Position numbers and translations under genes: made by a program. The notes under the pieces were generated by a model. That model did not search any database and was not told the DNA's origin. It saw only the letters and a list, made by a program, of their open reading frames with translations. From positions 1,395,125-1,459,124 of the forward strand of contig NC_083583.1 of the NCBI RefSeq assembly GCF_027579695.1: DNA of 64,000 nt, in the 5' to 3' direction. This DNA comes from Neoarius graeffei. Taxonomy: Eukaryota; Chordata; Actinopteri; Siluriformes; Ariidae. How positions within the stretch are numbered: position 1 is the stretch's first letter; each line of letters begins with the position of its first letter. Positions 1-10,518 of the stretch are shown here, piece after piece.

Positions 1-1151
1 GGATGGGCTGGAGATCATACAGAGGGTGCTGAGGGGGGCGTTCTAAATCTCTTCTCTATTTTTCTCCCTCCCTCGGCTTTTTGGGCTGCTGTATCATTAT
101 TTCTTTGTGTGTGTGTGTGTGTGTGTGTGTTTTGAAGGAAAATTCAGGCTTTTGTGAAGAGCCAATCTGATCAACTTATTTTAACATAATTCTGCCATTT
201 ACAGCTTGGAGAGGATAAAAGCGAGGTTTGTGATTGAGGTCATCTGTGCATCCATTAGGCCGCTTTATGAGGTGAGATTCAAGGCTCCTCCATTACCGAG
301 GCCTCGTCTCATTGTTCTGATCTCAGGCCCTCTGCATCCCAAGGCTGACTCAAATAATGACATTTTCCAGCCACAATGGAATCGATGTTTTCTCAGTTTT
401 CTCTGTTTCTCCACAACTGATGGTGAAAACCACAAACTCGGAGTGGATAAATAAACTTCACCTGTTCCCTCTCCATCCTCCCAGCTAGGATTATTATATC
501 TATTATTCTGAGCTGAACAACATAATTTTACTGCATTGTTTGTGTAGTGTGTGTAGTGTGTGTGTGTGTGTGTGTGTGTACAGATTCAGCTCTGCCATTC
601 ATAAGCTCTTCATTATTGGATTTTGCTTCGGGACGCTCTTTTCATTGAAAATTGCCCTCATTGTCTGTTTGAATGGATGACATGTAGCGCATTTTCCCTT
701 TCTTGTTCTGAATCTCAACTTCATGATGATGATGATGATGATGATGGCAGGGTGGTTTTCCTTGTAGAAAAAAAAAAACATTTTTGTTTGCCATCAGCAT
801 TCTAAGTAGTGCCCACCGAGCTTGAAAGGCAGGCAGATTGGAAAATGAGGAGGAGGGGAGGCTGCATAATGTTAGTGGAAATAAATTGCACTGGCGAGCG
901 CCATAGGAAAAGTGCAGCGTGCAGATTATTCACAGTTATATAATGCGCAGGGAGAGAAGCAGGCGCTTCTCATTTTGGCCACTTATCCCTCATTGTGGAG
1001 AGACTGCATATTTCATCGCTGGTGCAGCAGCTTAGAGGATAGATTTCAAAGCAGCAAATAAAAAATTGGCTAAACTTCCAAAATTAGCACTTCAAAGTCA
1101 AACATGATTTTCAGCGAGGAAAGGAGGTGTGTGACTATGAAAGTATAAGCG

Positions 1152-1190
<39 letters not shown>

Positions 1191-1600
1191 TGGGGGCTAA
1201 TGCACAGAACCACCCTGTGCAGACCTTAAAACCAATTTCTAGGCAAATTGGTTTAATTTAAGAATGAGATGACAGAATGAGCAGAACGCTGTTAGAGCCA
1301 GTTTATGCTTCTGCAGGCACTTTTTTTTTCAGCTCTCTGCCAGAACTGCTTTTTAGGACGTCTGGAACATGGACCACTTCCCTCAGACCAATCAACCTTC
1401 CTTAAAGCACCAGAATTAACACATATCTGAACGGAAATGACCTGAGAATTAGTGACCAGTCAGCTCCATAACTATTGGCACCCTTGGTTAAATAAATAAA
1501 TAATTTCTTGTTTTTTGTCTCAGAATTAATGGGAGGAAATCTAATCTAATAAAATACAAAACCCTTAACAATAAATGTATATATTTAAAAAAATAATTTC
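1..1600. other. 3' flank of LMO1, no gene seen
   Basis: No coding exon is supported. The stretch holds GT microsatellites near 103-130, 551-578 and 1155-1188 and an ATG trinucleotide run at about 722-747. The non-repetitive block at about 835-1075 has no transposon hallmark and could be ancient unique or conserved noncoding sequence, but that cannot be judged without an alignment. Short open frames such as 206-454 have no recognisable domain. Confidence 0.5.
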
Positions 1601-1605
1601 TGAAC

Positions 1606-2070
1606 ATCAGAGCTGTTAATGTGTAAATACTGGACTCTGATTGGTCAGAAGTGAAGGTGTTGATTAATTCTCTCTAACAGCAGCTCTGACTGTAGTGCAG
1701 GTTTATTTATTAATGCGCTTGTTCTAATATGTTATTGTTTCTATAGTAACGGCTCATTCACAGGGGCGTGTACAGCAGACACACTGTTTAATATTTTAAT
1801 ATATGTTTATGTCACACTTCTGGAAGGAGTCTCCAGTGTTAGCACTTTGTAACAGTCAGAGGTGAAGCTGTAAAGTTTTCTGATTTCAGGTCAGAGGAAT
1901 TTTCACTTCTTTGTGGTAACAAGCTGTGTTTATTTCTTGCATTCATTTATTAACTTAGAGAGAGAGTAAAGAGATGCTGGTGAGGGAATGAATGTTTATA
2001 GCTATAACATAAGTGAGAACAGGAACTAACTTGTTTCATGAATATTAAAGGTAACTGTAAAGGGATAAAA
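1606..2070 (+). repeat. Dispersed repeat family R1, copy 1
   Basis: This block matches, in inverted orientation, sequence at 20640-20985 plus 18895-18980, and at 58150-58590. Shared landmarks are 'ggactctgattggtcagaa', a block reading 'gttattgtttctatagtaac' and a downstream 'tatagctataacataagtga'-like segment. It has no ORF. It behaves like an old non-autonomous fish repeat; its class was not determined. The three copies in one window, plus insertions inside copy 2, show it is a repeat and not unique sequence. Confidence 0.6.
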
Positions 2071-2513
2071 AGTATGATCAAACATAATAAATGCATTGCT
2101 GTGATGTAAGAGGAATAAAACATTTGGGGATGTGCTGTTATGGGAAAAGCATTAAGCAATCAGGGGCATCATGAACATTTTATTTCTCTTTGTTTATGGT
2201 TGTTGAGGAAGCCATGGCCTAATGGCTAGAGAAGCAGCCTTGCAACCAGAAGGTTGCTGGTCCAATTCCCTGGACCAGTAGGAATGGCTGAAGTGCCCTT
2301 GAGCAAGGCACCGAACCCCCACCTGCCCTCCAGGCTGCTCTGGCTGTGTTGTACTAGTCTGGCTAACGCGACTTCAAAGATCTACAAGCTATTGGTCTGG
2401 CCAAGATATTAAGCCCAACCGTTTCCCAGAGCCCGTGGTTGACCCGCCTCCCTGAAATGCCTCAGTTTACTACTGGTCGAAGCCAGAAAAGGCTGTGACA
2501 AAGCTTAAACCAA

Positions 2514-2759
2514 TCACATCACTCTTTCCTCTGACGTATGTGACGCGACGATAGGATTCTTGCTGAGCCCCATTGATTTGGCTACCAGCGGGGCTAACTG
2601 GTAGATTAAACTCTTACCGAAGCCGGTCGGGAGCAAGGCGAAAACGTCCTTCCTTTCAATAAATACCTCCAGGGCTGCTCTTTGCTCTGTTTTCAATGAG
2701 AACTTCCCGTTGAATGCTTTCAATACAGCATGATTCTGTAAACAATCTATGGCTTCCAA
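2514..2759 (-). pseudogene. RecQ-like DEAD-box helicase fragment (transposon-borne)
   Basis: The open stretch of about 80 codons contains the N-terminal part of a superfamily 2 RecQ-type helicase: a Q-motif-like segment 'FSLKTEQRAALE' followed by the Walker A motif 'LLPTGFGKSLIYQ'. This P-loop binds ATP in the family. The downstream DEAH box, helicase C-terminal domain and RQC region are absent, so the product cannot be an active helicase. The frame opens upstream without an ATG and the fragment lies between transposon ends, so it is a decayed transposon cargo gene and not a host RecQ gene. Helicase identity is fairly secure; whether it once served transposition is inference. Confidence 0.7.
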
Positions 2760-2888
2760 TCGCAGTTCTACTACGTCAGTGCCTTGAACACGCCTCTACC
2801 CAGGGCCGTTGGAGATGCTCAAAATTGATTGGCTCCCGATTTTTCCGGAGCTTGGAAGAGCTGGAGATAGCTTGCCTGGCCAGACTAA

Positions 2889-3416
2889 AGGCCTCTGCAT
2901 GCTCTTGCGACAAGGCTTTCGCAGATAGCTTTTCGCAGACAGTTGTAATTTATTGTTGAGCGGGGGAATAGGCGTGCGCGATGTTATTCACTGGCACAAC
3001 GCAAGGGGGTGCGAAGTCGCTAGGAGTAGTTGGTGGGTGTGGTTAGTGGAGTGTTTATCCTCCAGTTACTTATAATGACTAGAACTTTTTTTTTTATAAT
3101 GACTAGAACTGGAGTCGTATAGATGTACGTACTTCCTCAATCAACCGCTCTTCATGCTGCTCCATCTTCGCTCGTGTTTTTAAAAATGGCGGTCGTGAAA
3201 ACAAAACAAACCGGGAAAGTAGGGAAGCGGAAGTGCGTGTACAGCGGATGTAGAGTGGACCAATCAGAGCCCTCTTGTCTGCTGTCTGCGCGGCTTCTGC
3301 GGTGGTCACAATTTTTGAGAGGTGCGCGCAGAGCGTCTGCGAAGGTGGGGGGGGGCTACGCAGACGCTGTCTGCGACACCGTCTGCGAGGACTGGGTTGT
3401 CAGCATAAATTGGCCT
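2889..3416 (-). mobile_element. PIF/Harbinger-type MITE, TAA target duplication
   Basis: The 528-bp element is bounded by TAA duplications (2886-2888 and 3417-3419), the usual Harbinger target. Its ends are imperfect inverted repeats: AGGCCTCTGCATGCT at the left and AGGCCAATTTATGCT at the right (reverse complement), matching at 11 of 15 bases. On the minus strand an ATG at 3165 opens 'MEQHEERLIEEVRTSIRLQF', which resembles the start of the MADF/Myb-like accessory protein of fish Harbinger elements and is then lost. This is therefore an internal deletion derivative that kept the 5' end. It lies within the RecQ-bearing transposon. Confidence 0.75.
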
Positions 3417-3535
3417 TAAGCTCGCAACAGGCCCTCATGTTGCATCACGCTTAGGATGGGCGGGCCCAGGCTAGTGTTGTACATCAGTCTGGATAAGAGT
3501 GTCTGATAAATGCCTGTAATGTAATGTCATGTAAA

Positions 3536-3732
3536 AAATCAATATCAGGGTGGTGACAGTAACTCCATTTCAGCACCCCCCGCCCCCCCGCCCCCCCCCC
3601 ACACACACACACTGTGTTTATTTCTTACATTCTATAATCTGAATGTTTTGAAACTGACAATCATCAGTGTGATCAGAGACACGTGAGTCCGTTCCACAGC
3701 ACCGGAATCAAACTTTTGTTCGCCTTAATGGC

Positions 3733-3767
<35 letters not shown>

Positions 3768-4438
3768 TGAAATCTTTTCCTCATTATTTCTTCCAGAAAA
3801 TGAGTAATCAGTCGTCTTGCATGCGGCCTGATTGTCTCTCTCTGTAAATCAATCCAGGAGATGTAATTAAAATGTACTCTTATGTGGTGTAATTGCTGTC
3901 TCGCTAATCCTTTATTTGCACACCTGCCTGTGAGTCGGAATTTTTAATGAATTTCTAATTAATGCACATTGCACACTTGATTTATTTGTTATTGAGTGAC
4001 GTGGCCGGTCCACTTCCTGCTGGAGAAAACGCCGCTCGCTGAATGTCACGTCTCGCCCACAGCGCTGCTGCTGCTGCTGCTCTCCCTGTGATTTTAGGAA
4101 GGAAATTAGACACTCGGTGTGTGTGTGTGTGTGTGTGTGTACCCTGTGCTGAACAGTGTGTGTGTGTGTGTGTGTGTGTGTACCCTGTGCTGAACAGTAA
4201 AAGGTCAGCTTGTATGTGTTGGTCATGTGCACTTGTAAGATGCAGGTTTAAAAGCTGATGCTGATTTGCTCTGCGCTTAATGTAATGTTGGCTTAATTGC
4301 ACAATTACAGGTCAAAGGTCAAGTTCATGTGATTCATGGTGTTAATCAATTGCGCTGTATATAAAAGTATTGGCACCCCGTACCTTGTTCATCACTGAAC
4401 AGATCCTGCTATTATTTGGGTGGAGATTCATTCTCAGT

Positions 4439-4492
<54 letters not shown>

Positions 4493-4654
4493 GATATCAG
4501 TGTTACTGCTGTACTGAGACTAAACCTCCAAACTAATAATAATAATCTGCTCAGTGGAGCTATTGATAGAGAGGACAGAGGAACAACTGACCAACAGTCA
4601 GTAATTGTGTCCTCTACAGTGTATCCTATGTGTGTAAGATGATGTGGATAAAGT

Positions 4655-4714
<60 letters not shown>

Positions 4715-5600
4715 AAAATTTTTGCCTGGATTTTCCAAACACACACTGAATATAAACCCAGTAAAAGCACAACACGAACACATCATTATTTATTTTATTT
4801 TCTTTTAATTTCCAACTTTCAGAGCAGCTTCCTGAAGAAGAACAAGAAAGAAAACTTGGTCTTGAAGGTTGTTTATTTATTTATTTTTTTAATTACTTGA
4901 TGTCCTAAGTCTGAAGCAGTTTTGAAAGAAAAATGAAAAAAAAAAAATCTTTATGAATCGCATGAAAGTCTCTATTTAGCGAGACTGTGGAATGCAGTTT
5001 GGTTTTATATTCTGCTCTTTAACTAAATATCAGACGTCTGTAAATGAAATTTCAACATGCTGAAGGTCTCCGACTGATTTCTCTCGCAGTTATGAATGAA
5101 AATATTTCCTTTAAGTGGCAGAGGCTCCGGAAAGCGGGGGCCCTCCTGCGGCCCCTGACACGCAGCAACCAGAAATGGATAAAAATAAAAAACAATAAGT
5201 GATGGAAGTTTGTGTCCGTCCTCCGTTACGATCTTTTAATTTACGCTTCTTTTGTACGTGAACCTTTTCTAATACACGGCTCCTGTTAATAACAGTGACA
5301 CTAATCTTAAAATTATTAAAACATTTTTGTTATTTTATTTCATATTATTTTATGACTCTCTCATCAGAACCGTTTATGTTTAAAGGAATGACTCAAACCT
5401 GAGCCCAGAATCCGGTCTGAGTCCCGCTGCAGTCAGGCGGAGGGTCGAGAGACTTCAGCGCTTCTTCAGCTGCTGCTCTGTAACTCAGGATCCTCTGGAG
5501 ATCCACAATTCATTAATTTATTCCAACATTAAAGAAGGTTTTATTCGTGTTCCAGCTCGTCTCTCTGCCTGGACACCGTATCTGCTCTGAGTCACATTTA
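3536..5600. other. 3' flank of LMO1: unique sequence and microsatellites
   Basis: No gene was recognised. GA runs lie near 3730-3768, GT runs at 4117-4140 and 4154-4181, a CA run at about 4441-4488 and a long GT run at about 4656-4709. The block 3800-3990 is AT-rich with several TAATTA-like homeodomain cores and is not obviously repetitive. A short phrase typical of Tc1 element ends ('tattggcaccc') occurs near 4368-4378 and also near 1474-1484, but no whole element could be delimited. Confidence 0.45.
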
Positions 5601-6122
5601 TTCTTTTTAAATCAAGTTTTATTTTTTATAAACTCTCAAATATTTCGAAGCTTTATTTTAAAGCGAGATGCAAAATTACAAAACATGGACATCCAGCCAT
5701 GACCCAGCGTCTTCACAATAAACTGGAAAAAAAATCAATATTAAAAAAAAACAAGTTTGAACATTTAAGAATCGTGTTTTGTTCTTTAATTCACACTAGT
5801 AATAAAATTGCATTACAATTTCATAAAATAAATGTTCCAGTTTATATATACAGAAAAAAACAGACTGTACATCACCCTCCATCTTACCATCTTAACTCAC
5901 TGAGAGGAACGAGGAAGAAACGAAAAAAAAACAAACATCACAAAAACCCAAACAGGCAATACAGTGCTCAGCGACGCAGCACGACTGTAGATCAGAACTC
6001 AGAAACACTCGGAGTCGAGGGAAAGGCTGGAAAACATTTACACCAAAGTCCTAAAGGACCAAACCAATGAGGGCTTCTGTTACTGTAAAAAGTATTGCAG
6101 GCAAGCAGACAGATGCTCCTCC

Positions 6123-6176
<54 letters not shown>

Positions 6177-6195
6177 TGCCTCCATCATGTTGGCG
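5600..6195 (-). other. LMO1: Putative LMO1 3' UTR with CA repeat
   Basis: This is the sequence just after the LMO1 stop codon, read leftward on the minus strand. A (CA)n tract of about 22 units in the transcript (6128-6171 as GT on plus) starts some 25 nucleotides after the stop. Possible polyadenylation signals (AATAAA on minus, TTTATT on plus) occur near 5652-5657 and 5597-5602. The true 3' end cannot be set from sequence alone. Confidence 0.4.
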
Positions 6196-6301
6196 TTATT
6201 GGACCTGCGTCTCGAAGCTGCCGTTGAGCTGGCCCTCCTCATAGTCCATCTGACACAGGATCATGTTGTTCTTTAGGAAAAACTTGTCGCCTACACAGAA
6301 C
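6196..6301 (-). CDS. LMO1: LMO1 terminal coding exon (end of LIM2, C-terminus)
   Basis: LMO1 is a nuclear adaptor made of two LIM zinc-binding domains; it binds LDB1 and bridges bHLH, GATA and other transcription factors. This exon encodes 34 residues beginning FCVGDKFFLK and ending FETQVQ, then TAA. It supplies the last zinc ligands of LIM2 in CQMD (Cys and Asp). On the minus strand the acceptor reads ttttccag followed by G, the third base of an Arg codon whose first two bases (AG) end the previous exon, so the phases match. The C-terminus matches LMO1 (EEGQLNG...QVQ) and differs from my memory of LMO3. The frame is intact with no lesions. Confidence 0.95.
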
Positions 6302-7185
6302 CTGGAAAACAATAATGAATAAACGAGAATAAAGCAGTGCAGCGGTGAGTTAACCAGGCCTGACCCCGGTGGAGTGCAGAGTTCAGCGCCACTTTTACTG
6401 TTTCTGTGCTGAGATTTTTGCATTAAAGTGTGTTTTTCTTTTTCTCTCGCTCAGTGATTTGTGTGTACTGAATTCTCTCGAACACTGAACATGTTCCACG
6501 TCTGCGTGTTCTGCTGTTTTCTTTGCGTCACTTGTTTTTCGCTGCTTGTTCACAATCCGTCCCTGTGATGAGGCATGAAGGTGTAGCTTCAAATGCAGGC
6601 GGTTTTCACCAACACGACTGGCACACAATAAAACTCACACCACCGTGACAAGCAAAAGCAGAACTGAAATCCTGCCCCTGTGTCCATCTGCGCCAAGATA
6701 CAACATGAAATCTCTCCAAATGTTTTCCCTGAAATTGTTCAGTAATTAAAGAGATTCCTAAAACCTTCCTCTGGTGTACATGCTGCTTCTCCCTCACTGA
6801 TGTTTGCATATAAAAGCGACACAGATGGCAGTGCGAGGCGTGATAAGACCCCAGCCTGTGGCATCAGCGCTTATCAATCAGTGCCACACTAATTTACGGG
6901 GTTGGCACTGAGACCAGGAGTGGGGCAGCGTGAGTTGATTCCTGCCATCAGCAAACGCCACAGCGCTCTGAGACCACGGCTCTGGGTTTATTTCAGCCTT
7001 TATGTCAAGGCAAAACAGAGCTTGTTTTAATACAGTATCAGAAAAACCCGAATATTCAGACTGAAGTTTAAACTTTCCTCGATAATCCACTTCACCTTTT
7101 CATAAAGTCTCTTATTAGCTCACCTGCTACAGAGTAAGTGGGGCGAGGTATTGTTTTCAGTCGGGTTTCTTTGTTTCTTTGTCAA
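6302..7185. other. LMO1 last intron, acceptor-proximal part
   Basis: Intron sequence between the terminal exon and an L2 fragment. No additional exon, RNA gene or clear transposon end is visible. Open frames here are short and show no domain. The whole intron runs from 6302 to 11574 (5273 bp). Confidence 0.5.
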
Positions 7186-8094
7186 GTCAAGTTTGTTTGT
7201 ATCGCGCTTTTAACAATAGACATTGTCCCAAAGCAGCTTTACAGAATCTGAATGACCCAAGACATGAGCTAATTTTATCCCTAATCTGTCCCCACTGAGC
7301 AAGACGGTGGCGATGGTGGCAAGGAAAAACTCCCTCAGACAGCATGAGGAAGAAACCTTGAGAGGAACCAGACCCAAAAAGGAACCCATCCTCACCTGGA
7401 CAACAACAGACAACATGACTATAACATTAACAGTTTTAACATGAAGTCAGTTTTGTTGATGTTATAAACTCTTCATGGGCAGCACGGTGGTGTAGTGGTT
7501 CGCGCTGTCGCCTCACAGCAAGAAGGTCCGGGTTCGAGCCCCGTGGCCGGCGAGGGCCTTTCTGTGTGGAGTTTGCATGTTCTCCCCGTGTCCGCGTGGG
7601 TTTCCTCCGGGTGCTCCGGTTTCCCCCACAGTCCAAAGACATGCAGGTTAGGTTAACTGGTGACTCTAAATTGAGCGTAGGTGTGAATGTGAGTGTGAAT
7701 GGTTGTCTGTGTCTATGTGTCAGCCCTGTGATGACCTGGCGACTTGTCCAGGGTGAACCCCGCCTTTCGCCCGTAGTCAGCTGGGATAGACTCCAGCTCA
7801 CCTGCGACCCTGTAGAACAGGATAAAGCGGCTACAGATAATGAGATGAGATGAGATAAACTCTTCATTGATGGAAACTTGAGTGCAAAACTGTTCATGAC
7901 AACTGCAGTCCTAAAGTTAGCAAATCAACTGTAGTCCTCAGCCATAAAAGCATTACTGTAAGAGTCCAGAGTGTCTTCCAGGTGTGACTTTCAACTGTCC
8001 ACATGGGGCCGTCCTCCACAGGAGCAATGTGATGAGACTCCAACCAGACACAGGGCACCAGGATGGATCAGGCAGGTCCGAGGAGCACCTCGAG
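7186..8094 (-). mobile_element. L2-type LINE 3' end, split by a V-SINE
   Basis: The reverse complement matches the 3' untranslated tail of the L2 element at 29905-30785, including the block around 'gaggtttcttcctcatg', the 'agctgctttg' segment and the terminal ACTTG-type tail (CAAGT repeats at 7180-7192). It is a 5'-truncated copy holding only 3' UTR. A SINE (7477-7854) lies inside it, and the L2 sequence continues on both sides of the SINE. Confidence 0.8.
7477..7854 (+). mobile_element. V-SINE (DANA/Mermaid-like), type A tail, copy 1
   Basis: The tRNA-derived head has an A box (tggtgtagtgg) and a B box (ggttcgagccc) for RNA polymerase III. The central domain (around 'ggtttcctccgggtgctccg' and 'cagtccaaagacatgcag') is the conserved V-SINE core known from zebrafish DANA/Mermaid. 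The type A tail ends in a short GATGA repeat. Perfect 13-bp target duplications 'ataaactcttcat' lie at 7464-7476 and 7855-7867. It inserted into an L2 3' end. It encodes no protein; open frames across it are accidental. Confidence 0.9.
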
Positions 8095-8792
8095 CTTTGT
8101 TTTTTTTGTTAACAATATTACAGGAAAACAGCTGGATCAATCTTCATGAAACTTTCAGGATAGATGGTCATTGGTCTCAAATAGAACCTCCAACATTTTG
8201 AGAGTCATCCGGTCAAGGTCACCAAAAAGGTCAAAATCATTTTTGTTGTGTCTCCTGCCTCATTTTGAGGTGCTAGCCACTATGTCATCGTGCTGTAAGA
8301 ATGTATGAGTGTAACAGTTGCGCACTGTGCATACACATGTTCCTATTAAAATGGCCGGTGAGTGTATACAATTCAGTTCACTGTTTGAAATAAATGGACT
8401 AGAGTAAAGAAATGGCTTTCAGACACGTTTATGGTTATTCCAGAGGGAAAGCGTGTTCCACTGAGCTCTAGTGCCGGGCCATTTCCGGGAGATAAGAGTT
8501 TGGGTCGTGGCGACAGCGTGTGTGTGTCAGCCTCGGTTCCGAGGGTTCAGTTTGGAAAACTGTAAGAGGGAAGAGTAGAATAATATAAAGTACAGACACT
8601 TGGTGTATTTTACTTCTGTGATTTATAAATTGCTCATTTTTGGATTACGCTTCATTTTTGTGGCTCAGAGAGTAAATATATATGCTGTATTTACTGTAGG
8701 GACACGGGATCAGAAAACTATTTTATTTATAAACAGGAGCCACATGGACCCATAGGGGACCCATTTATTTATTTCACCACATCTTCCTTCAT
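8095..8792. other. LMO1 last intron, no feature seen
   Basis: No exon, transposon end or tandem repeat was recognised. A segment near 8110-8240 ('aacagctggatcaatcttca' onward) has the feel of dispersed repeat sequence but has no second copy in the window. Confidence 0.4.
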
Positions 8793-9173
8793 GGCGGCAC
8801 GGTGGTGTAGTGGTTAGCGCTGTCGCCTCACAGCAAGAAGGTCTGGGTTCGAGCCCCGTGGCCGGCGAGGGCCTTTCTGTGCGGAGTTTGCATGTTTTCC
8901 CCATGTCCATGTGGGTTTCCTCTGGGTGCTCCGGTTTCCCCCACAGTCCAAAGACATGCAGGTTAGGTTAACTGGTGACTCTAAATTGAGCGTAGGTGTG
9001 AATGTGAGTGTGAATGGTTGTCTGTGTCTATGTGTCAGCCCTGTGATGACCTGGCGACTTGTCCAGGGTGAACCCCGCCTTTCGCCCGTAGTCAGCTGGG
9101 ATAGGATCCAGCTCGCCTGCGACCCTGTAGAAGGATAAAGCGGCTAGAGATAATGAGATGAGATGAGAATGAG
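8793..9173 (+). mobile_element. V-SINE, type A tail, copy 2
   Basis: Same tRNA-derived head, V core and GATGA-repeat tail as copy 1, with a few substitutions. It is bounded by perfect 12-bp duplications 'atcttccttcat' at 8781-8792 and 9174-9185. The perfect duplication argues for a fairly recent insertion. Confidence 0.9.
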
Positions 9174-9185
9174 ATCTTCCTTCAT

Positions 9186-10518
9186 ATTCATCATAAGTGC
9201 TACCGGGAGAGGTTTGTTTTGCCTGGAAACACTTGTTCATTCTGTCTCTGAGCACATTTCTGTTTTCTTTTTCTTTTTTCAATAAAAACACTCGTCGTTC
9301 TTCATCATTCATCACACTGAAGGTTCAGGAGGATTAGATCAGGAATTCTCAAATGTCTCTCCCGTCAGTAGATCAGAGCTCCTCCTCAGTGCAGATTCAT
9401 TTGCACCGTGTGTGTGTATGTGTATGGGAATATTGTAGAAATTTACTGGAGTTTGTAAAACTTATGAAAATTGCCATTAGTTTCTGATTGTTGTGAATAA
9501 AATGCAAAATAAGTGATAATGTTGGATTTACATCACCGGACCTGTAAGTAAAGACTTTTACACACCAGATACAACACAAAACTGATGCGGAAATCTTTGT
9601 GTGAAATGCTCACACACAGGGTCGGAGGTGAGGTTTGAAATATTCTGCGTTCTGTCAGTAAAGTCCTGAGTGAATGTTGGAGTCATTGAGTCGTGAAGAA
9701 GACTGTAATTATCGACATGATCTCAGGAGAGACAAAGTTTTCGGTTACACTTGCTGAGGAAACGGAGACGTTCATCATCATCATACTCATGAGTTACAGC
9801 TGAGAGACGTAATTTTTGGCAACAAGAAAGAAAGCAGTGCTCACAGTGTCACTCACGGTGAAGTAAATCTACTCGTGAGTGACGCCGATGTGGAGCAGAG
9901 ACTCTGATCACTTTTGCATGCAAAATTTCACCAACAAACAAAATCAGATCTGAATTTATTTTTTCATCGTACTGAATTTCGTTCTCAGTGTGTAAACACT
10001 CATAAAAACATGTATTTAATGGCCGGCGTGAATAATTCATCCAAAAATTCAGCCTTAGCGTGCAACAGACTTCAGTAAGAAGCCTCTGATCATCTCAGAT
10101 CTCTGGGTCGTGTTCCATGAAGCTAATTTTGAGAAAGTTATTATTATTATTATTATTATTAGTTAATTAGTTATTAGTATTTCTGCATTTGTGCATCATG
10201 AATGTTTTGAGGTACAGAATCTCAGATGCCTTAGTGAATAAAACTCATCATCTGTGTGTTCTGGTATTCTAACAGTCTTGAAAACTTTTAATAACTTGTT
10301 TTCGTTAAATGTTTTTTGAAGAGGATGGTAAAGAAACTTGATGGTGCATACACGAGGACACTGAAAACTGTTTAGAACATCTCTTGGAGGACTCACATTA
10401 CAAACAAGGAACTCTACAGCAGACTTCCCTTTATCTCAACCACAATTAGGAAAAGAAGAATGGCTCTCACTGGTTAAGTTTCCAGACATGATGGAACCTA
10501 CTGGTCACTCCTTTTACG
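9186..10518. other. LMO1 last intron, no feature seen
   Basis: Unique-looking, AT-rich intronic sequence. It holds a short GT run near 9407-9424 and a TTA run at about 10138-10162. No exon or transposon boundary was found. Confidence 0.4.

Larger units (their letters stand above)
2355..3473. mobile_element. DNA transposon with 8-9 bp TSD and RecQ-like remnant
   Basis: The element sits inside the SINE and is flanked by direct copies of 'gtgttgtac' (2346-2354 and 3474-3482), so it moved by a mechanism making an 8-9 bp duplication. Its ends are short imperfect inverted repeats, TAGTCTGG at the left and TAGCCTGG at the right (reverse complement). It carries a RecQ-type helicase fragment on the minus strand (2514-2759) and is itself interrupted by a Harbinger MITE. 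TSD length fits hAT, P, Merlin or Mutator-like groups; the family is not settled. No transposase was recognised, so this copy is probably non-autonomous or internally deleted. Confidence 0.65.
2209..3535 (+). mobile_element. tRNA-derived SINE (second type), split by nested transposon
   Basis: The head (2209-2353) has a tRNA-like A box region ('tggcctaatggctagag') and a B box region ('ggttgctggtccaattccc'). The tail resumes at 3482-3535 ('catcagtctggataagag' to the 'atgtaatgtcatgtaa' end). The uninterrupted relative at 54509-54672 shows that the two halves belong together. The split is caused by the DNA transposon at 2355-3473, which duplicated 'gtgttgta(c)' on both sides. Confidence 0.8.

Noticed and set aside
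206-454. 82-codon open frame in unique sequence
   Set aside because: No domain, no splice context and no similarity recognised; length is within chance expectation.
4342-4770. Frames with long His-Thr or Cys-Val runs
   Set aside because: Translations of CA/GT microsatellites; similar runs at 3912-4302, 6051-6276, 17620-18144, 21304-21607 and 22447-22629 were rejected for the same reason.
7483-7555. Possible tRNA gene at SINE heads
   Set aside because: A and B boxes are present but the cloverleaf is not intact, and the sequence continues into the SINE body; it is a tRNA-derived promoter, not a tRNA gene.
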